A stretch of DNA of 64,000 nt from Rostratula benghalensis (GCA_013399305.1 VXAI01000019.1:1889034-1953033); one strand, 5' to 3'; numbered from the stretch's first letter, positions 1 through 13,440 are shown. Translations and numbers: made by a program. Notes: generated by a model from the sequence alone, not told the origin.

Positions 1-1837
1 TGGTAAAAGCACAGGATGAGTCTTAGAGTCTGAATCATGACTTGTCTATAAAACCAGCCACACACTTAGACCTTTGCTTTGTGTGTCAAACAGAAAATCA
101 CAGAACACTGATTTCATATATTTATTTGATCCAGAAGATCAAATACTTCCTAATAACTGGAGAGCACAGGGATGCTTTACACCCAACCCACCCTACTGCA
201 TCTCAGCAGAGATTAAAATCCCACTTCAAGATTAAGTATTCTATAAAACTTCCTAGTATTGCCATCTGCTTCTTTCTACAGGACTGTCTGGCAGATTAGT
301 AAATATTAAGGTTCACCCAGTGATTGATCCAAACCATCCTTCTTCAAGCAATTAGTTTAGAAGTTTAACCTAGAAGTTTAAAATACCTCAATATATGTTT
401 CAGAAAGGTGTCCAAACAAGAGATAAAAAGTCCACAGTACCTTGTACAAATTACTCCAATAGTTCATCGTTGTTCCTACAGAAAAAGACACATTAACCTG
501 AATTTGCATCTGTTTCATTACAAGTCATTAGATAATGTCTCAATCTGATATACAGGTCTCTAGTATCAGAAATCTGGCTCCTATGCAAGTACTTGCAGAT
601 GCTAATCAACCATTTCAAAACTTTTCTTCTTACATTAAATAGATTGAGCTTCCTTAACCAGGCGTGCACAGAGGCATAGAAACAAACCAGGTTTGAGGCA
701 TAGATCAAAATGAGATAATTTCTTTGCAGCCAAGAGGCAGCTTACAAATTAAATTGAAAAGAATTTTTTTAACAAACAAAAACCAGAGTTTTATTTAACT
801 GGGTCATTTTTCAATTGAGGTTTTGGGTTTTTTAAATAAAGATTGAACTTCATGGATAAATAATAACCAGTGGAGATGTTTTTTTAAAAAATCTGTTCTA
901 AGGTCATTACTTCAGAGAAGAAGCCACTGCTCCTAAGCATAGCAATGGTGTGAGACGAGCTTACAATCAATGGGACAATACCAAGAGGTGGGAAAGAGAG
1001 GTAGCATTAAGTATGGAATACTGTAAAGCAAAGGTCTTGGTGATGGAGGACATGGAAACAAGATTTTAAAGGTAATCAAGGGTCAAAGATATACAGATCC
1101 ATGAAGTGGAGCACAAGTATTTTTAAATTTTCAGTGAAATATGGAATTATTAAATATGCAGTGGAACAGCTTACCTGTTCAATAAGAAATATTCAAATCA
1201 GACTTAAAGCAAGAACTCAGATATATAGTCAGTAACTCATATTTCTCATCCTGACAGAAGCTAAATATTTATTGTGGTCAGGGGGATATTAAATTCATAA
1301 TATTTACTTGGCATGACACAATGTTTTAAAATGTCTCTCATTTGATGGAGCAATATAAAAACATTTTGCCCTGATTAAAGTAAAAGAGGGTCTATTTGTA
1401 CATGATCTTTTCAAAGACAGCAGACACACTTTGTCTCAATTACATGACGTTCTTTTTATGATTCATTTCCCTGCTAGACAGCTACCAGAGACACCAAAGC
1501 TGCTTCTGCTTAATTCATTGGAAATGTCATTTCATCAGTGCCTAAAAGTAGTAAGAACTGTTTTTGGTATTCTTTCTCACAAGAATCTTCAAGAGTGATG
1601 GAGATTGCCACTGAAGACTAGCACAGCTCTGGCCTTTGGCAACAAACCTGGAAGATGAGATTGTCAAATAAAATATGTGAACAAACCTCAAAAAAAAAAA
1701 TCCCAAAAAACCACAACAACAAAAAGTGTTGCTTTTTTGTTATTACTGATCCCAAGCCTTGAGAAAACTTTTTTGTGAGTCACTGAGGTGAAGGACACAC
1801 ACCTGAAAAACTGGTACTGGCACCCCACTCCCTACAA
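1..1837. other. AT-rich sequence without recognised gene
   Basis: No transposon end, RNA gene or convincing exon was seen. The longest methionine-started frames are only about 70-85 codons and have codon content like the surrounding DNA. An A-rich low-complexity stretch lies near 1690-1725, just upstream of the CR1 fragment. Judged intergenic or intronic. Confidence 0.6.
1690..1725. repeat. A-rich low-complexity tract
   Basis: Runs of A broken by CCC, CCACAACAAC and a G, with no regular unit. It could be the decayed A-rich tail of an older insertion, but no body sequence is recognisable to its left. Simple low-complexity DNA is the safer reading. Confidence 0.6.
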
Positions 1838-2060
1838 TAATCATAGAATACCGAGGTGGAAGGGACCTCCAGGGTCATCTGGTCCAACCTGTCTTAGCAA
1901 AAGCACAGTCTAGACAAGATGACCCAGAATCCTGTCCAGCTCAGATCTTAAAAGTGTCCAGTGTTGGGGATTACTTGTACCCATCACCCTTCACTTTTTC
2001 TATGTGACTCCTTGTAGAAAGGAAGCCTCCATCTCCAGATTGTATAGCTTTTAAGAAAGG
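1838..2060 (-). mobile_element. CR1 LINE 3' fragment (5' truncated, internally deleted)
   Basis: On the + strand it starts AATCATAGAATACCGAGG, the reverse complement of the CR1 3' end (ATTCTATG-type terminal repeat followed by the CCTTCCAACCT-like block). The next part, with GGAAGGGACCTCCAGG and a CATCTGGTCCAACCT motif, is the usual avian CR1 signature, so the element lies on the minus strand. Further right, ACTTGTACCCATCACC and TGTGACTCCTTGTAGAAAGG match remembered 3' untranslated parts of one CR1 subfamily. About 100 bases expected between GTGTTGGGGATT and ACTTGTACCC appear to be missing. No ORF2 coding sequence is present. It is a dead, typical 5'-truncated copy. The right end is fuzzy. 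Confidence 0.85.
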
Positions 2061-4297
2061 AAAGAATAGTTTATCAAGAACCATCTTTTGGCTAGCTATA
2101 ACATAATAAAGCATCCTTAATTTAAATTAGCATTCTCAATGTAGATTAATAGTACAGCACATCCATATGTTACAGTTATAAGATTAAAGCTTTTATTGCC
2201 TAAAGAAGTTATGAAAATACAAAAGGAACTATTACAATCACATTACAGTATAGATAACATTAAAATTAGCTGAGTCACAATTCTGTATGGGATGATTTGA
2301 TTCTTGTGTGAGAATAAAAAGGGTGGCTGAACGAGATGGAAAGAAATAGGGCTTAAAAATAAGCAATACTAAAATCAAATATATGACAAACTGTAAAAAA
2401 GAAAGAAAAAAGAAAAAATGAAAGAAAAATTGAAATAGGACCAGGATATCCAGCATATGAATATGTCACTCAGTTAAGATATCTAGCAGGATTTATGGTT
2501 ACTACAGTATATGAAATGGAAGAAAATCCATGTGAGTCAGTATGTAGGAACACCTGATTTTTTTCCCTAGAGATAGTTTGCAGCTTTACAAAATGCTAAA
2601 AAACCCCTGCAATAACACAAGATCATTAAAAAATGTGCACCTTTATGCAAATTCAACATCCTGCTACCTATTAAGAACTAAAAAACCTCCGTAAATAAAT
2701 ACAGAGATTAATTTTTAAGCTATTAAGGATGAGTATAATGGAAGATGAATCATGTGAGCTCTCCTTCAGGAAGAGGAAATAGTGTGTCATTCCGTTAACT
2801 GTAGTGACTGTTTAATGTCTCTTGCAAGTTCCATCTCATGCTGCCCAGGTTTGTGGCCAATCAAGGGAAAAAAAACGAAGGGCAGTATTCAAAAATGTCT
2901 ACAAGTTTTGAATGTGAATTGTAAACAAATACAAAACACACCTTCAAGAGAATATGCTACATGGGCACCCAAGGATTTCTGGTGACTACTGCCAAGGGAT
3001 GAAGAAGGAAAGCATGTAATAGTCAACAAAAGGAGCCTGAAACAATAACAGGTTATTATTGGTATAATTTTAAGACTTCAAGATGTTAACTACACATCAT
3101 TAATAATAGAATAAGAAGAACCTCAGGCAAAGGCTTAGGTGGTCTGAGAGACCTCTCCTCGTTTTAACTCCACAAATGACGCTGTGGCATGTTCACTCAG
3201 AAAAATAGGCCGTAGCTAACTTAAAACATATTTTCCCAAACCTGACTTTTTCTTTTTACTTCAATATGAATTACGTTTTTATCAAAGTTTTCTGCTAAAT
3301 GCAACTTGCAAATGCTGATGCAGAAGTGATTAGCACACAACTACTCCTGGCTTTGCAAATGCACTGCAGAAATTTTTGGCTTTCATTCACATAAAAAAGT
3401 GCTTATAAGCTATTTCCAATACACGGAGTCCCCAGATGTCAAAGACCATAGACTCATTAAAATATATTAAATTACAGCTGTGGAATGAACTATTAGAACA
3501 CTATTTGTGCATTCACAGTGCTGGAAAACGAAGAACACTTCCTTAATGTATCATCACTCTGATCCTCATTTAGTGAACTCAGCACTTACAAAGCCAAAGA
3601 ATTCCACATTATCAACTGTCATTAAAGTTCTACCAGGTCTGCCTTAAGGGTAAAAATACACTTGGGGTCACCTACTGTGAATCTAATTTGATTTTTTTGT
3701 AATGAACTTTTATTTAGCTTTGCTACCCTGAAATAAAAGGCATTGAAAATATCAACACTGATTCCCTGTTTTTCTCCCACAGAAAAGGTTCTTTCCAACT
3801 ACGCTTGTGCAGCCATTGAAAGTTTGTAATAGCCCTAGCTAAGATATTTAGACTTTAAAATAAGCGGGCAAACTTAAGTGGCAGATGAAGAACTATATAG
3901 GAAAATTATTATGAACTACCCGAATAATCTTGTGTGGCATTGTTAGATGGGTTTGCTCATTCACAGTGTGAGGCCAGCAAGTAAAAAGCAGCCACCTTCA
4001 GGCTAAGCCCTTAATGGAAAACCTTTGGTGTCCCTTCCTGTCTGCCTGTGGTTACTTCATATCAGAGGCCTCTTTTTTGTGCAGTTCTCTAAGATTCAGC
4101 CAACCACCAGCACCTCCTGTCCTCTAGCATGTTCTGGGCTCTGCCTCTCCATGTAGGTTCTGTCTTTCCATCCCATCTTCTCGCTGGACATGTTCTTATG
4201 TTATCTCTGCTCTTTGTCTTCAACAAATTAATACAGATATGCTTCTATTCACTTTCAATGCCTTCATCTCATTTAGGTTATTTACTTAACTTATTTA
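2061..4297. other. AT-rich sequence without recognised gene
   Basis: Contains an A/G low-complexity stretch at about 2394-2432. No recognisable exon or transposon end was seen. The short frames around 2782-2985 and 4129-4341 have no splice signals or codon bias that would support them. Confidence 0.55.
2394..2432. repeat. A/G-rich low-complexity tract
   Basis: GAAAG and GAAAAA units with a single T interruption, purine only on the + strand over most of its length. No fixed period. Likely simple-sequence drift. Confidence 0.65.
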
Positions 4298-4350
4298 CAA
4301 TTGGACTTGGTGATCTTGAAGGTCTTTTCCAACTGAAATGATTGAATTCC
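4298..4350 (+). mobile_element. CR1 LINE extreme 3' end scrap
   Basis: TTGGACTTGGTGATCTTGAA, then GGTCTTTTCCAACTGAAATG, then ATTGAATTCC. This is the well-known sense-strand CR1 3' terminus (TTGGACTCGATGATCTTGAAGG type) followed by a decayed ATTCTATG-like end. Only about 50 bases survive, so it is a severely 5'-truncated insertion on the + strand. The left limit is uncertain because the flank is not recognisable. Confidence 0.8.
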
Positions 4351-7300
4351 ATTTTTATTTTGGTGAAATACCAGGGTAATGAGTTGCTTGCTTCATGAAA
4401 ACTTGAAAGCTCTATGCTTATAGGAGGTAGGGAAAATGGAGATGAATAGTGAGTGTGACAGTATCAGTAAGTGCCAGAGGCTACTGTAGTTAGCAATAGC
4501 TCCATCTTCCCCAGCAATTTATTATCAGGATCTGAGGCAAGCAGCAGCACAGTTCCCAATGCTTCAGAAACATGGCAGACCAGCACTGGCTTCCACCATA
4601 AACCAGCTTTCCAACTGGAGAAATGAACTGCCTGTTATTCAATTCCCTGCACCAGCATCTTGGTGAACATTAATTAATGCTTCATATTTGTTATCACAGC
4701 CTGTGGACAATACATACATTTTCATCTCCATGTAATTATCTGTCTTTTCAAGGAACATTCCACAATAACAGTACACTTTAGGTTAGAAATTGCTTTTGTC
4801 AGTAGCTCACCTGCTCAATTAATAGAATTTCAATTGTCTCAAAGCAAGTATCTAGTGCTAAAGCCCCATCACCTACAATTGCTATTTTTTTTTTTTTCAC
4901 TGAGTAACTAAGGCTATGTCTCTGTAATACTGTAACTTGTTTTCAGAGTTAAGAAAAAAGTGCTTTAAATGCTGCTATGTCCACAAAAAATGTACTCTGG
5001 CTCATTCAAAACCTGAGACCAATATTTAAGTTCTTGCTCTCTAAAATTACCAAAAACAACTCCTACAAACAAAACCTTAAAACTTCAGATTGTAGATGTA
5101 AATCCCAGCAAGGTCTCAAGCACTGATCATGCTTTGTTCATGTAAAAATCACTCAGGAAAATAGCTGTTGTCATTCAGCTTCTTACAGACAGACATTAAA
5201 CTGTTTGAAAGCTACAGTCCCCCAGATCCCACAGTCCCACCCTCCCCAACCTTCTGCTGCATGGACCAGCACAAGCACTGATTTACAACTCGCATACATA
5301 CTATTCTCCAGACCATCCTTCCCAGTTGGTTCTCCAGACACAGGCAGTTAAGTAAAATCAGAATTGCAAATAGCACAACTTCACACCAGTTTCAGAGTAC
5401 TTTTAAAGGGGGCTCATTACTATTAAATACTTATATACTGATACATTTTTAAAGACTGTCAGGCAGATTTGTCAGCAATTTATGGTAAAGACAACAGAAG
5501 GAAAGAAAATATTAATATTAGCTTATACATCCCACCAAGATGTCCTAACAAATAAGATAAAATGTTTAGTGCAGATTACTGAAACCTGGTCTGAGAGTCC
5601 CATTCCAGAATCTAAAGTTTCATCTATATAGCTGGAAAAATCTTTAAAAACCTCAAACCTGTCCCCAGAATCATCTGAAACCACTGCTTGCCAACACCTG
5701 AATAACTATTTTAGCTATTTTTCATTTGCATTAACTGCATAAAATGTAAAGTGTTCTGGCACGCATTAGAAAGATGGAACACTCTAAACTACTCGCTGCA
5801 CCCTCATCAGGGGGACTCACGTTCTTGTAAGGAAGTCTCCCAGTGAAATTAAATATGGAAACCTCAGGTGGAAATACACGTATAAAACGTCTGGGCCCTG
5901 TGTCCAAAATGACAGTGAGAATAAATTTTATAAATATTGCAAAATGGCTTTTACAACATTGAGACAAAGATTTTTATTTTTTAATTAGCCAAAACCTATT
6001 CTTCAGTCATTCATAGCTCATATCAAATAAATATAAGTGCCTAGTAATGCCAGGAAGGTCTGTGTAATATTTTTCCTCTTTACCTATATGTTTACTCATA
6101 TACTCACGACTCCCATGCATCAAAACCATGAAAGATGTATAGAGGACCATTATACCAGGTAGCTCATGGTAAACTCAAGTAGTGCAGGAGCTGTAAAACT
6201 CCAGGAAGCAAGATTACCAGAATCAGAAAACACACAAGATATAAAAGACTGACTTTTACATTTATCCCTGAGCTGGAGCCCACAATAGTTACAGTGGTTC
6301 AAAACAGCACATTTCTGAGGCTTGGTTCAACGCTCAAAGTGAATGCAAAGTCTAGAACAAAGTGCTCAGGGGGGGTTCAATAAAATACATTTTCCTTTCC
6401 TTCTGTATGGACAAGTTTATACCTCAAGTATTTTATCAAGCAATCTGCGTAACAGTAAGTCAGCAAAACACATCTTTGTGTTTTGGGACTTCAGTCAAGC
6501 TGGAGTTTTCAAACCAACATGGGCAGAGTTTTACCAAAAGGAATCACAAAATGCAGCACATCTTGAGAAGATTAAAAGGAGAGTTATCTGAGGGCACCGC
6601 ATAGCTGGTTTACACCTTTGTTGTCTCCATCCATAAGAGCAACATTTTTTTCCTTTCCTATATGATTTATAGTGGTCTTTTTGTGGTCTTCACGGATCAT
6701 TAAAAAGTGCAATAGCATTTGTTATAAAGAAGATTGATATCTCAAATAGTCCAACCATTTTTAGGATCCATTCTTAGGATTCCCCAGATAAACACAGTCT
6801 TACACAGATGGGGTGTTTTTTAAAGATAATTAAATAACCGCAGTCAATCCCAAGTGAGGCAGTAAGTTAAAATTTTACATTATCTTTACCACAATGACAT
6901 ACCTTAAGAAGTAAGCTTAATACTAAAGTAAAGTTGAACTACTTATTTTATAAATTTAAAAAAATGGGTTATCTTCAGAACCTAATCTGCATTCCCAGAT
7001 TTCAAGCAATTATTCCTCTCCTTAAGCCCTTAATCGCTTGGGTTTAATATTCTAGACTTTGTCTCTTACTATTTAATAGAAATATGTAAGCAGTCTATCT
7101 ACCCTTTGCTTAATACAAAGGAAAAGAAAGGGCAAAAACATGGCGAGTACTCTTTCTACAGACAGTGGAGAAAAAGATATATTTCCACATTTACAAGTAC
7201 CTCATTGTTTTGGAAAGCATATTTGAACATACCCACATGTTGGGGGTGTTGGAGAAATATAGTGGATGAAAGGAAGATCATACATTATTCATGAAAAATA

Positions 7301-8864
7301 AAAGCTTCTGAAAGGAAGACATGCAAACAAGCAGTTCCTGAGCCTCTTTGTTAACCCAAGGAGTCTAGGAAATTAGTTTTATATTTTGATAGCTGCTATG
7401 TTATTGGTGTACATACTGGTTAGTATTTAGAAGGTATATTAATGATAGGACATAAGGTATAACAGCTAATTATTTAGTATGATGTAAAATTCTTCATCTT
7501 CCTGAAACACTAGATCAACCAATAGCAGTGGTTTTAAAATCAGAAATACTCATGGATTATATAAAAACCATTGATTTGAAGAAAATTTGTTCTTTCATCA
7601 GAGCTCAACCATTTTAGTATAAGAGATGCAACTCCAGCTCATGAATAAATCCTGTGAAAATTTGTAAGTCTAAGTTGTTGAATTCTGCATTGGTTCTAAA
7701 AAAAAATGTCAATAAGAATAGAGTGGAAATTAATCATAGTTTAGTTTATCAGTAAAACCCTTAGTATTCTTAGGAGAGCTCCTTACTGTTATGTGAAGTC
7801 TGAAAAACTGCGAAGGGGATCATGTTCCATTTAATTTGTCATTAGACTGCTAGACAGGTATTTCCTGACTTTGGAAAAATACAGAAAATTCAAGATGGGC
7901 TAAAAACCCAACAGAGACTCCTCATCAAAAGAAGCTACATTTTTTTAGTGTTTATTACCATCAACCATGACAGAAAAGACAAGTGTCAAACTATGTTTTG
8001 ATTTAAGAACACAGGGGGCTACATAATTAAAATTCGAGATAACACTGACATATTGACCCTTGCAAATGCAAGAAAACATACAATAAACATTTTACAGTGA
8101 AGGTCTACAGAGTGTTGGCTTCACACTTTTCAAATTACACATACAGGCTACTGCTGATGAGCACACCAACATAGCTGAAAATGTAAGAGAGCTGGCCTTG
8201 AGTTTATAAGCAAACAGGGAAACTAAGAAGTCCATCCACAAGGAAGTGCAACAGGGTAAATCACTGCTGATATTTGTTTTGCATTTGCAGCTCTTTAAAA
8301 AAACAGGACAGTCAGACAAGTCACCAAGTAAGGTCTTCCTGAGCATCAGTTTTCTGATATCAACTCATAATTGCTTTCAGTCCCAGTGAGCAAAAATGAG
8401 TAAACGGGGCTCTGGCATTTGGCTTGGTGTGAACCCCCCCGGGTTTCAGTGAAGCAAAGGAACAGCGATGGGAGGATGGGCAGGTTCCCTAACCCACCTG
8501 TGGCCACAGGGTAAGTGCAACTGAGCAAAGAGACTGTGACAAAGAGGACAAACCTTCAGAAAGCTGGGAAAAGGCCATGGGAGAAGCAGGCTAAGGATCC
8601 CCTAACAGGGATAACAGGAGTCAGCTGCTAAACAAACAAGAGAGAAGCACAAGGCTGTGGGCAAAGCATTGGGACAGTAAAACAAGATTAGCTGTAGAAA
8701 GAATTGGGCTGCTGGCAGACGAGATGATAATCAAGGGTGTTGGTAAGGCAGGATTAGCATTATAGGAAAGCAGCTGAACAGTCTTGTACTCAGGAAGCCT
8801 GGAGCATGAGAACAGTAAGACTTAGACTGGAAGAGAAGAACTAAACTGATCTGCAGATCCTGGA
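4351..8864. other. AT-rich sequence, no recognised gene
   Basis: Unique-looking DNA with a T13 run at 4885-4897. One weak minus-strand exon candidate (5821-5897) is listed separately. At 8433-8447 there is a C-run directly followed by GGGTTTC, giving a short self-complementary element. Nothing else structured was seen. Confidence 0.5.
5821..5897 (-). other. candidate exon, minus strand, unrecognised product
   Basis: On the minus strand an acceptor (TCACTGTCATTTTGGACACAG) is followed by 77 bases and then AAGAAC|GTGAGT, a reasonable donor. Two of the three frames are open across it. One reads GPRRFIRVFPPEVSIFNFTG and continues open beyond the donor. The pyrimidine tract is mediocre and -1 of the donor is C. 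No family is recognised. Two open frames in 77 bases are not unusual by chance, so this is weak and listed only because both splice sites coincide with the open segment. Confidence 0.12.
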
Positions 8865-8886
8865 TGGGGTGGGGAGGGGGGGGGGG
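8865..8886 (+). repeat. G-rich tract with quadruplex potential
   Basis: GGGG-T-GGGG-A followed by an unbroken run of eleven G. The tract satisfies the simple four-run G-quadruplex pattern on the + strand. It is isolated in AT-rich DNA with no gene start nearby, so any regulatory role is conjecture. Long G runs are also error-prone in assemblies. Confidence 0.75.
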
Positions 8887-11800
8887 AAAGTCCATCCTCT
8901 CCAGAGCTCATTCCATTCCCAATCTTGGAAAAAACCCCAAATCTCCCAACTTCCCTATTTCTCGGTGGATATAGTAGATTTCTCACCCTATCCAGCATGC
9001 AGTTTTGTGGCAAACAACAACCCAGTTCTGGAGACCTATCCTAGTGTGATAGCAGTTCAATAGTAATTTAGTTTTAGTAGATTATACAGAACCAAGGTAC
9101 TTTATGGACATTTTGCTGCAAAAAAAATTGGAGTACACCACTTAAGTTTTGTCTTTCCTCCCACCCTCATGATACAGACCACAAGAATCTTAGTACACCT
9201 CTTATATGATCACATACTGTCCTGCCTCCCTGAATATACAAGTGATATCAGCAGCAAATTACTACTTATCTTCCTTCCCATGTGCTCAACACATTGTTCC
9301 AGTCAACTCCTGCTTTGAAGTCAGAGTAAATTTTTTTCTTTTTTTTTTTTTCCCCTGGAATTATCAGCATTGTTTCATCTGAGCTTCTCAAAAATATTAA
9401 TCTTTAAAATACCCATGAGATCTAACTGGGTGGATGTATTGCTATTTTACAGATTGGAAACAGCCTCAGAGAACCAAAACCATCCATTCCTTTCACATTT
9501 TTAACTCACCTTTTGCACAGAATTACAGTTCTTATTTTCACCCTCTTTGCAGGAAACACCACACATCGTTCTATTTTGGAACTAACATACTGGAGAGAAA
9601 ATTCCATAGAATGTATTTTTATCAAGTTTTAGGGTGAATACAAAGTTTTCCAGCCTCTCGGTTTTTACTTTACATTACATTCAAGTGATGGAGTGTGAAG
9701 ATTATGTCACAGAGGCAGCAACTAAAGATATGGCAAAGCACAAGGTGCCACATTTGGCATGTCGAGATACTCTCTGAAAGCAGGATTTGATTGCTTTATG
9801 GGACAGGATAAGGAACAGAGCAAAGAGGAATAGGCAAAAATTTTGTTTCAGCAGTTTTTAACCTTGTCAGCAGCAAATATGTTTCGGGTGAAGATTTGTA
9901 CACAACAGAACAATAATCCATTAATTCTTTCTCCTTCAGCAGGATTTTGAACAGAACACGAGTCAAACACTGTAAGTTTTAAAAAGCATCCCAACTTGAA
10001 GGGAACTGAAGATACACCACAAATATTTCTGCTTCAGGTAAAAATCAAAACAGTAAGTACCAACAAGCATGCAGAACTTTCATTCATAGAAAACCTAAAT
10101 TTAAAAGGTACATTAAAAAAAGATTGAGGCAGATTTCCATTGATTTCAGCAAGCTTTAGATTTAGATCTTTAAAAGCTAGACAACCTAGACTGAAAAAAT
10201 TAAATAAAAATTGAGGAAATAGATTCTCGGTTTAGAAAGTAAACTTGTGATCATTCTAACTTTGAGCTTAGACTGAACTATTTTTCATCATGTGTACAAT
10301 CTGATTTTATCTGAGTGTCTAGTACATTTTGTCACTGTCTAGTTTGAGTACGATTATTGATTACCTTGCCAGAAAAGGCAAGTTAATGAAAATTAAAATT
10401 CTTATATGCCAGACTCATTCAAATTAACCTTCTCAATGAGCCCTAATATCAAGATCCTAGTCTGCAAAAGCCCTTGGAAGTTTCATAAAACATATAGTTG
10501 CACATTATACCTCCTGTGATCTTTCTGAGGTAGAAGTCAAAGGCCTATACTGTAAGACAGCAGGTATCTCTTGAATTCACTTGATTTAGGAACAAGCTCT
10601 TAAAAAGTGATGCCATATCCATTGAGAAAAAAGGGCTATTAACCAGAGAGGATGGATGCTATTTTTGTAGCTAAGATTAAAGAAACTCTTCTCTCCAGGT
10701 TTCCAAATAAAGGTGTCAAATTATTATTTCTTTGAAAGATTTCTCTTTGGTGATCAACTCACTATTATAAAAAAAAAAATAAACCACATATGACAAAATA
10801 CTGTTATTTATTTTGGGCTGCAGAGAACTACAGAGAACATGTAAAAAGTACATTTTTCCAAGGAAGTATGTGAAAGGACACATGAATTGCATGAACCCAG
10901 CAACAAGGCAGTTGTTAGACACAATCAGAACTATAGACCAAGATGATTGATTCAGAAAGCACCCAGATATAAAAAAAAAAACCACAAAGCAAACCTACAG
11001 TCACAGAATAAAATTAAATAAGAGACAAAATAAATCATCACAGGAAAGTAGTTTGAATCCCAAACAAGAGATTTGTTTTCTTACAGCCAAAAGAATTGGG
11101 ATGTTGTGCACCAATAACACACTTTTCTCCTTTGAATGCAGCTGTTTCAAGTACCAGATAAATGTCATCCAAAGCATCCCTCTTAAGAGTATCTATATCA
11201 CGTAGGGACTATATTTACACATTTATTTTAATTTTGCTTATTAATATGATATCCCAGCTCTTTGAATCAAAGTCACATTTATGCCTCATTGAATAAAGTC
11301 TTAATTATTGCCAAACACCAAAATGCTATTAACATCTACATAAGCTGTATCGGGTGCATAAGTACAGGGATTTATTGAGATGATCTCATTTAACATTTTG
11401 CATTTATATTTTTATATTTCCTTTTCATCAGGGGTTCAAAAGTAGAATTTAATATCTTCCCATATAAATTTTTATTATTATTCCAAATATTCTACTCTTG
11501 TGTGAATTAGATCAGGTCTGCAGCAGGAGATGTTTTCAGGAGAATTAAACTGCTGCACCGAAAAACCATGCTGACAAAAGGGACAACAGTCTCTTCTTCA
11601 GCATATCCTGATCTAGCAAAATAAAGCCAGAGCAAAGCAAAACAAGATATTACCAGGAAGACAAGACAGAAAATCACACTGACTCATGATCTCAAAAGCA
11701 TTGGGACTGCATCTTCTACAGACACACACATTCCGTACATCCATACTCTCCACATGAGCAAATAGCAAAAAGTTACAGATTTACTCAAAAGGTAAAATAC

Positions 11801-13389
11801 CTTTCCATAATTATCATTTATTTATTGTGCAGGTATTATGAGTAACTAATCTATAGTCTGCAGATCTGTCCAAATGCTATTCAGCATCAGTGACTGCTTC
11901 TGTAAGTGAGTACAGTACCTTAATAGATAATGGCATAGAATGAACACACAAAAATCTAATGAAATCTAGATTTGGAAGCGTGTCTGATGTTTGATATTAC
12001 CATTAAGGCCTTTTAGCCATTTAATTGATAAAGTTAAAAAGAGAAAAAAAAAAAACTTGACTATTTCCTTTCCCCAGTCAAGAAAACTTCAATACTGGTT
12101 TGCTCACAGCATGAGGCACATCTAAATATTTCAGGGCATCTGGCAAATAAGAAATGTTAGTCAATCTAAATTTTGCATTGTAGACAGTTGTTTAATCACA
12201 GCTAGTGAGAGAATATGAATGACCATTTGCATAACAAAATTGAGTATAGCTTTATGGAAGTCAAGAGCAAATCTGTCACCAGGTCAGAGGGATTTGTCCT
12301 TCTGATGGCTAGTACCATGCTCTGCTGTTAATTCCTTTCTAAGCAGCTATACACATAATTGAAAGCTGTAGAATAGAACAAGAAAAAATAATTAAGAAAG
12401 TAAAGCAGGAAATCAGTACTCTGCCAGTGATATGAGAATACAGACCAGTCTATTTTTCCTTAACATTAACCTTCCCATTTTCTTGGGCTTGTATTTTATA
12501 AAAGCTGTACATACATGCTTCAAAAAGCAACACCATCAGATCCTGAAAGCACATATTGGCTGAAAACATCTACTGCATGTATGCAGACGGTCACACACAC
12601 ACTAACCAAGCTGTTTTCTGTAATACTACATGTTTGGGAGTTTTCCATTTCAGTGCTACTGATCAATTACCCACAGCAACACAATGAAAGGCCTTGCATT
12701 TTAATGCAAGCAGCAGATTAGGTTTCTTCCCATACTACGAGTAAATTGATCCGTTAAAAACTCGAGGAAGGTGTTCCCTGGATTTTAGACCAAGGCCATC
12801 AAAAAGTGCAATCAAAGCCCCAAAGGAAATGCCTGTTCTTTCTCTTCATACATATTATTCCTGATTCTAAACACTATCTTTATATATGAGCTTTTGATTT
12901 TGAGCCACTGCATTGTCACCGATGTCATTTAGTTTGACTGCTAAGGAGGCAGCCTATGCTAGAGGTCAAGCCATCTTTAAGTCTAGAGACCTCCATCGGG
13001 ATCACCAGTGACCAAACTCCTAACATTCCAATGTTTTTCAGTAGAATTTCTGGTCATCAGTTCATGCAACTGTTGAGTATCCTTCCTGGCAGCTGCTTGT
13101 TTTCATAACGGTAGAACAAATATCCAGTTTGTCACTGGATCTAAAATAATGAAAACTTATTTCTGCTCTTGAGTTAAAGCAGTTCTAAAGGAACTCAAAT
13201 AGTTAACATTTCTAGACAATACTGCCCTTTCTGCAGAGCCTTACATATTTATAGCAGAGCTAAGTGTTCAATTCTAAAAGTTCTCTCCAGGAGATTGCCA
13301 CCAACAGAGAAGGGGGTCAGGGTGGCAGGTCAAGTGAGTGGATAAAGAAATACCCAGAGAAGCTTCCTGGTGGTAGAATAAGCCAAAAT
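8887..13389. other. AT-rich sequence, no recognised gene
   Basis: Holds pyrimidine-rich runs around 9330-9353, many short A runs and one splice-bounded minus-strand open segment (9510-9589, listed separately). No transposon ends recognised. Confidence 0.5.
9510..9589 (-). other. candidate internal exon, minus strand, unrecognised product
   Basis: On the minus strand GGAATTTTCTCTCCAG is a strong acceptor. Eighty bases later comes AAAAG|GTGAGT, a near-perfect donor. Exactly one frame is open over the whole 80 bases, 26 codons plus two bases, reading YVSSKIERCVVFPAKRVKIR and on. The other two frames stop early. It starts in phase 0, so it would join in frame to the possible start exon at 48457-48480, but at a distance of about 39 kb. 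The basic, valine-rich peptide is not recognised. Spliced-site pairs around short open stretches do arise by chance in 64 kb. Confidence 0.22.
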
Positions 13390-13440
13390 ACATATATGTG
13401 TATATGTGTGTGTATATATATACAAACACATATATATACA
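13390..13440. repeat. TA/TG imperfect microsatellite
   Basis: Alternating ATATATGTGTATATGTGTGT and TATATATATA blocks, then ACAAACACATATATATACA. It is purine-pyrimidine alternating over most of its length and partly self-complementary. Probably polymorphic in length. No gene association seen. Confidence 0.85.

Noticed and set aside
8588..8620. TAACAGGGATAACAGG, which resembles part of a homing-endonuclease site
   Set aside because: The match is partial and in a vertebrate nuclear context. It is coincidence.
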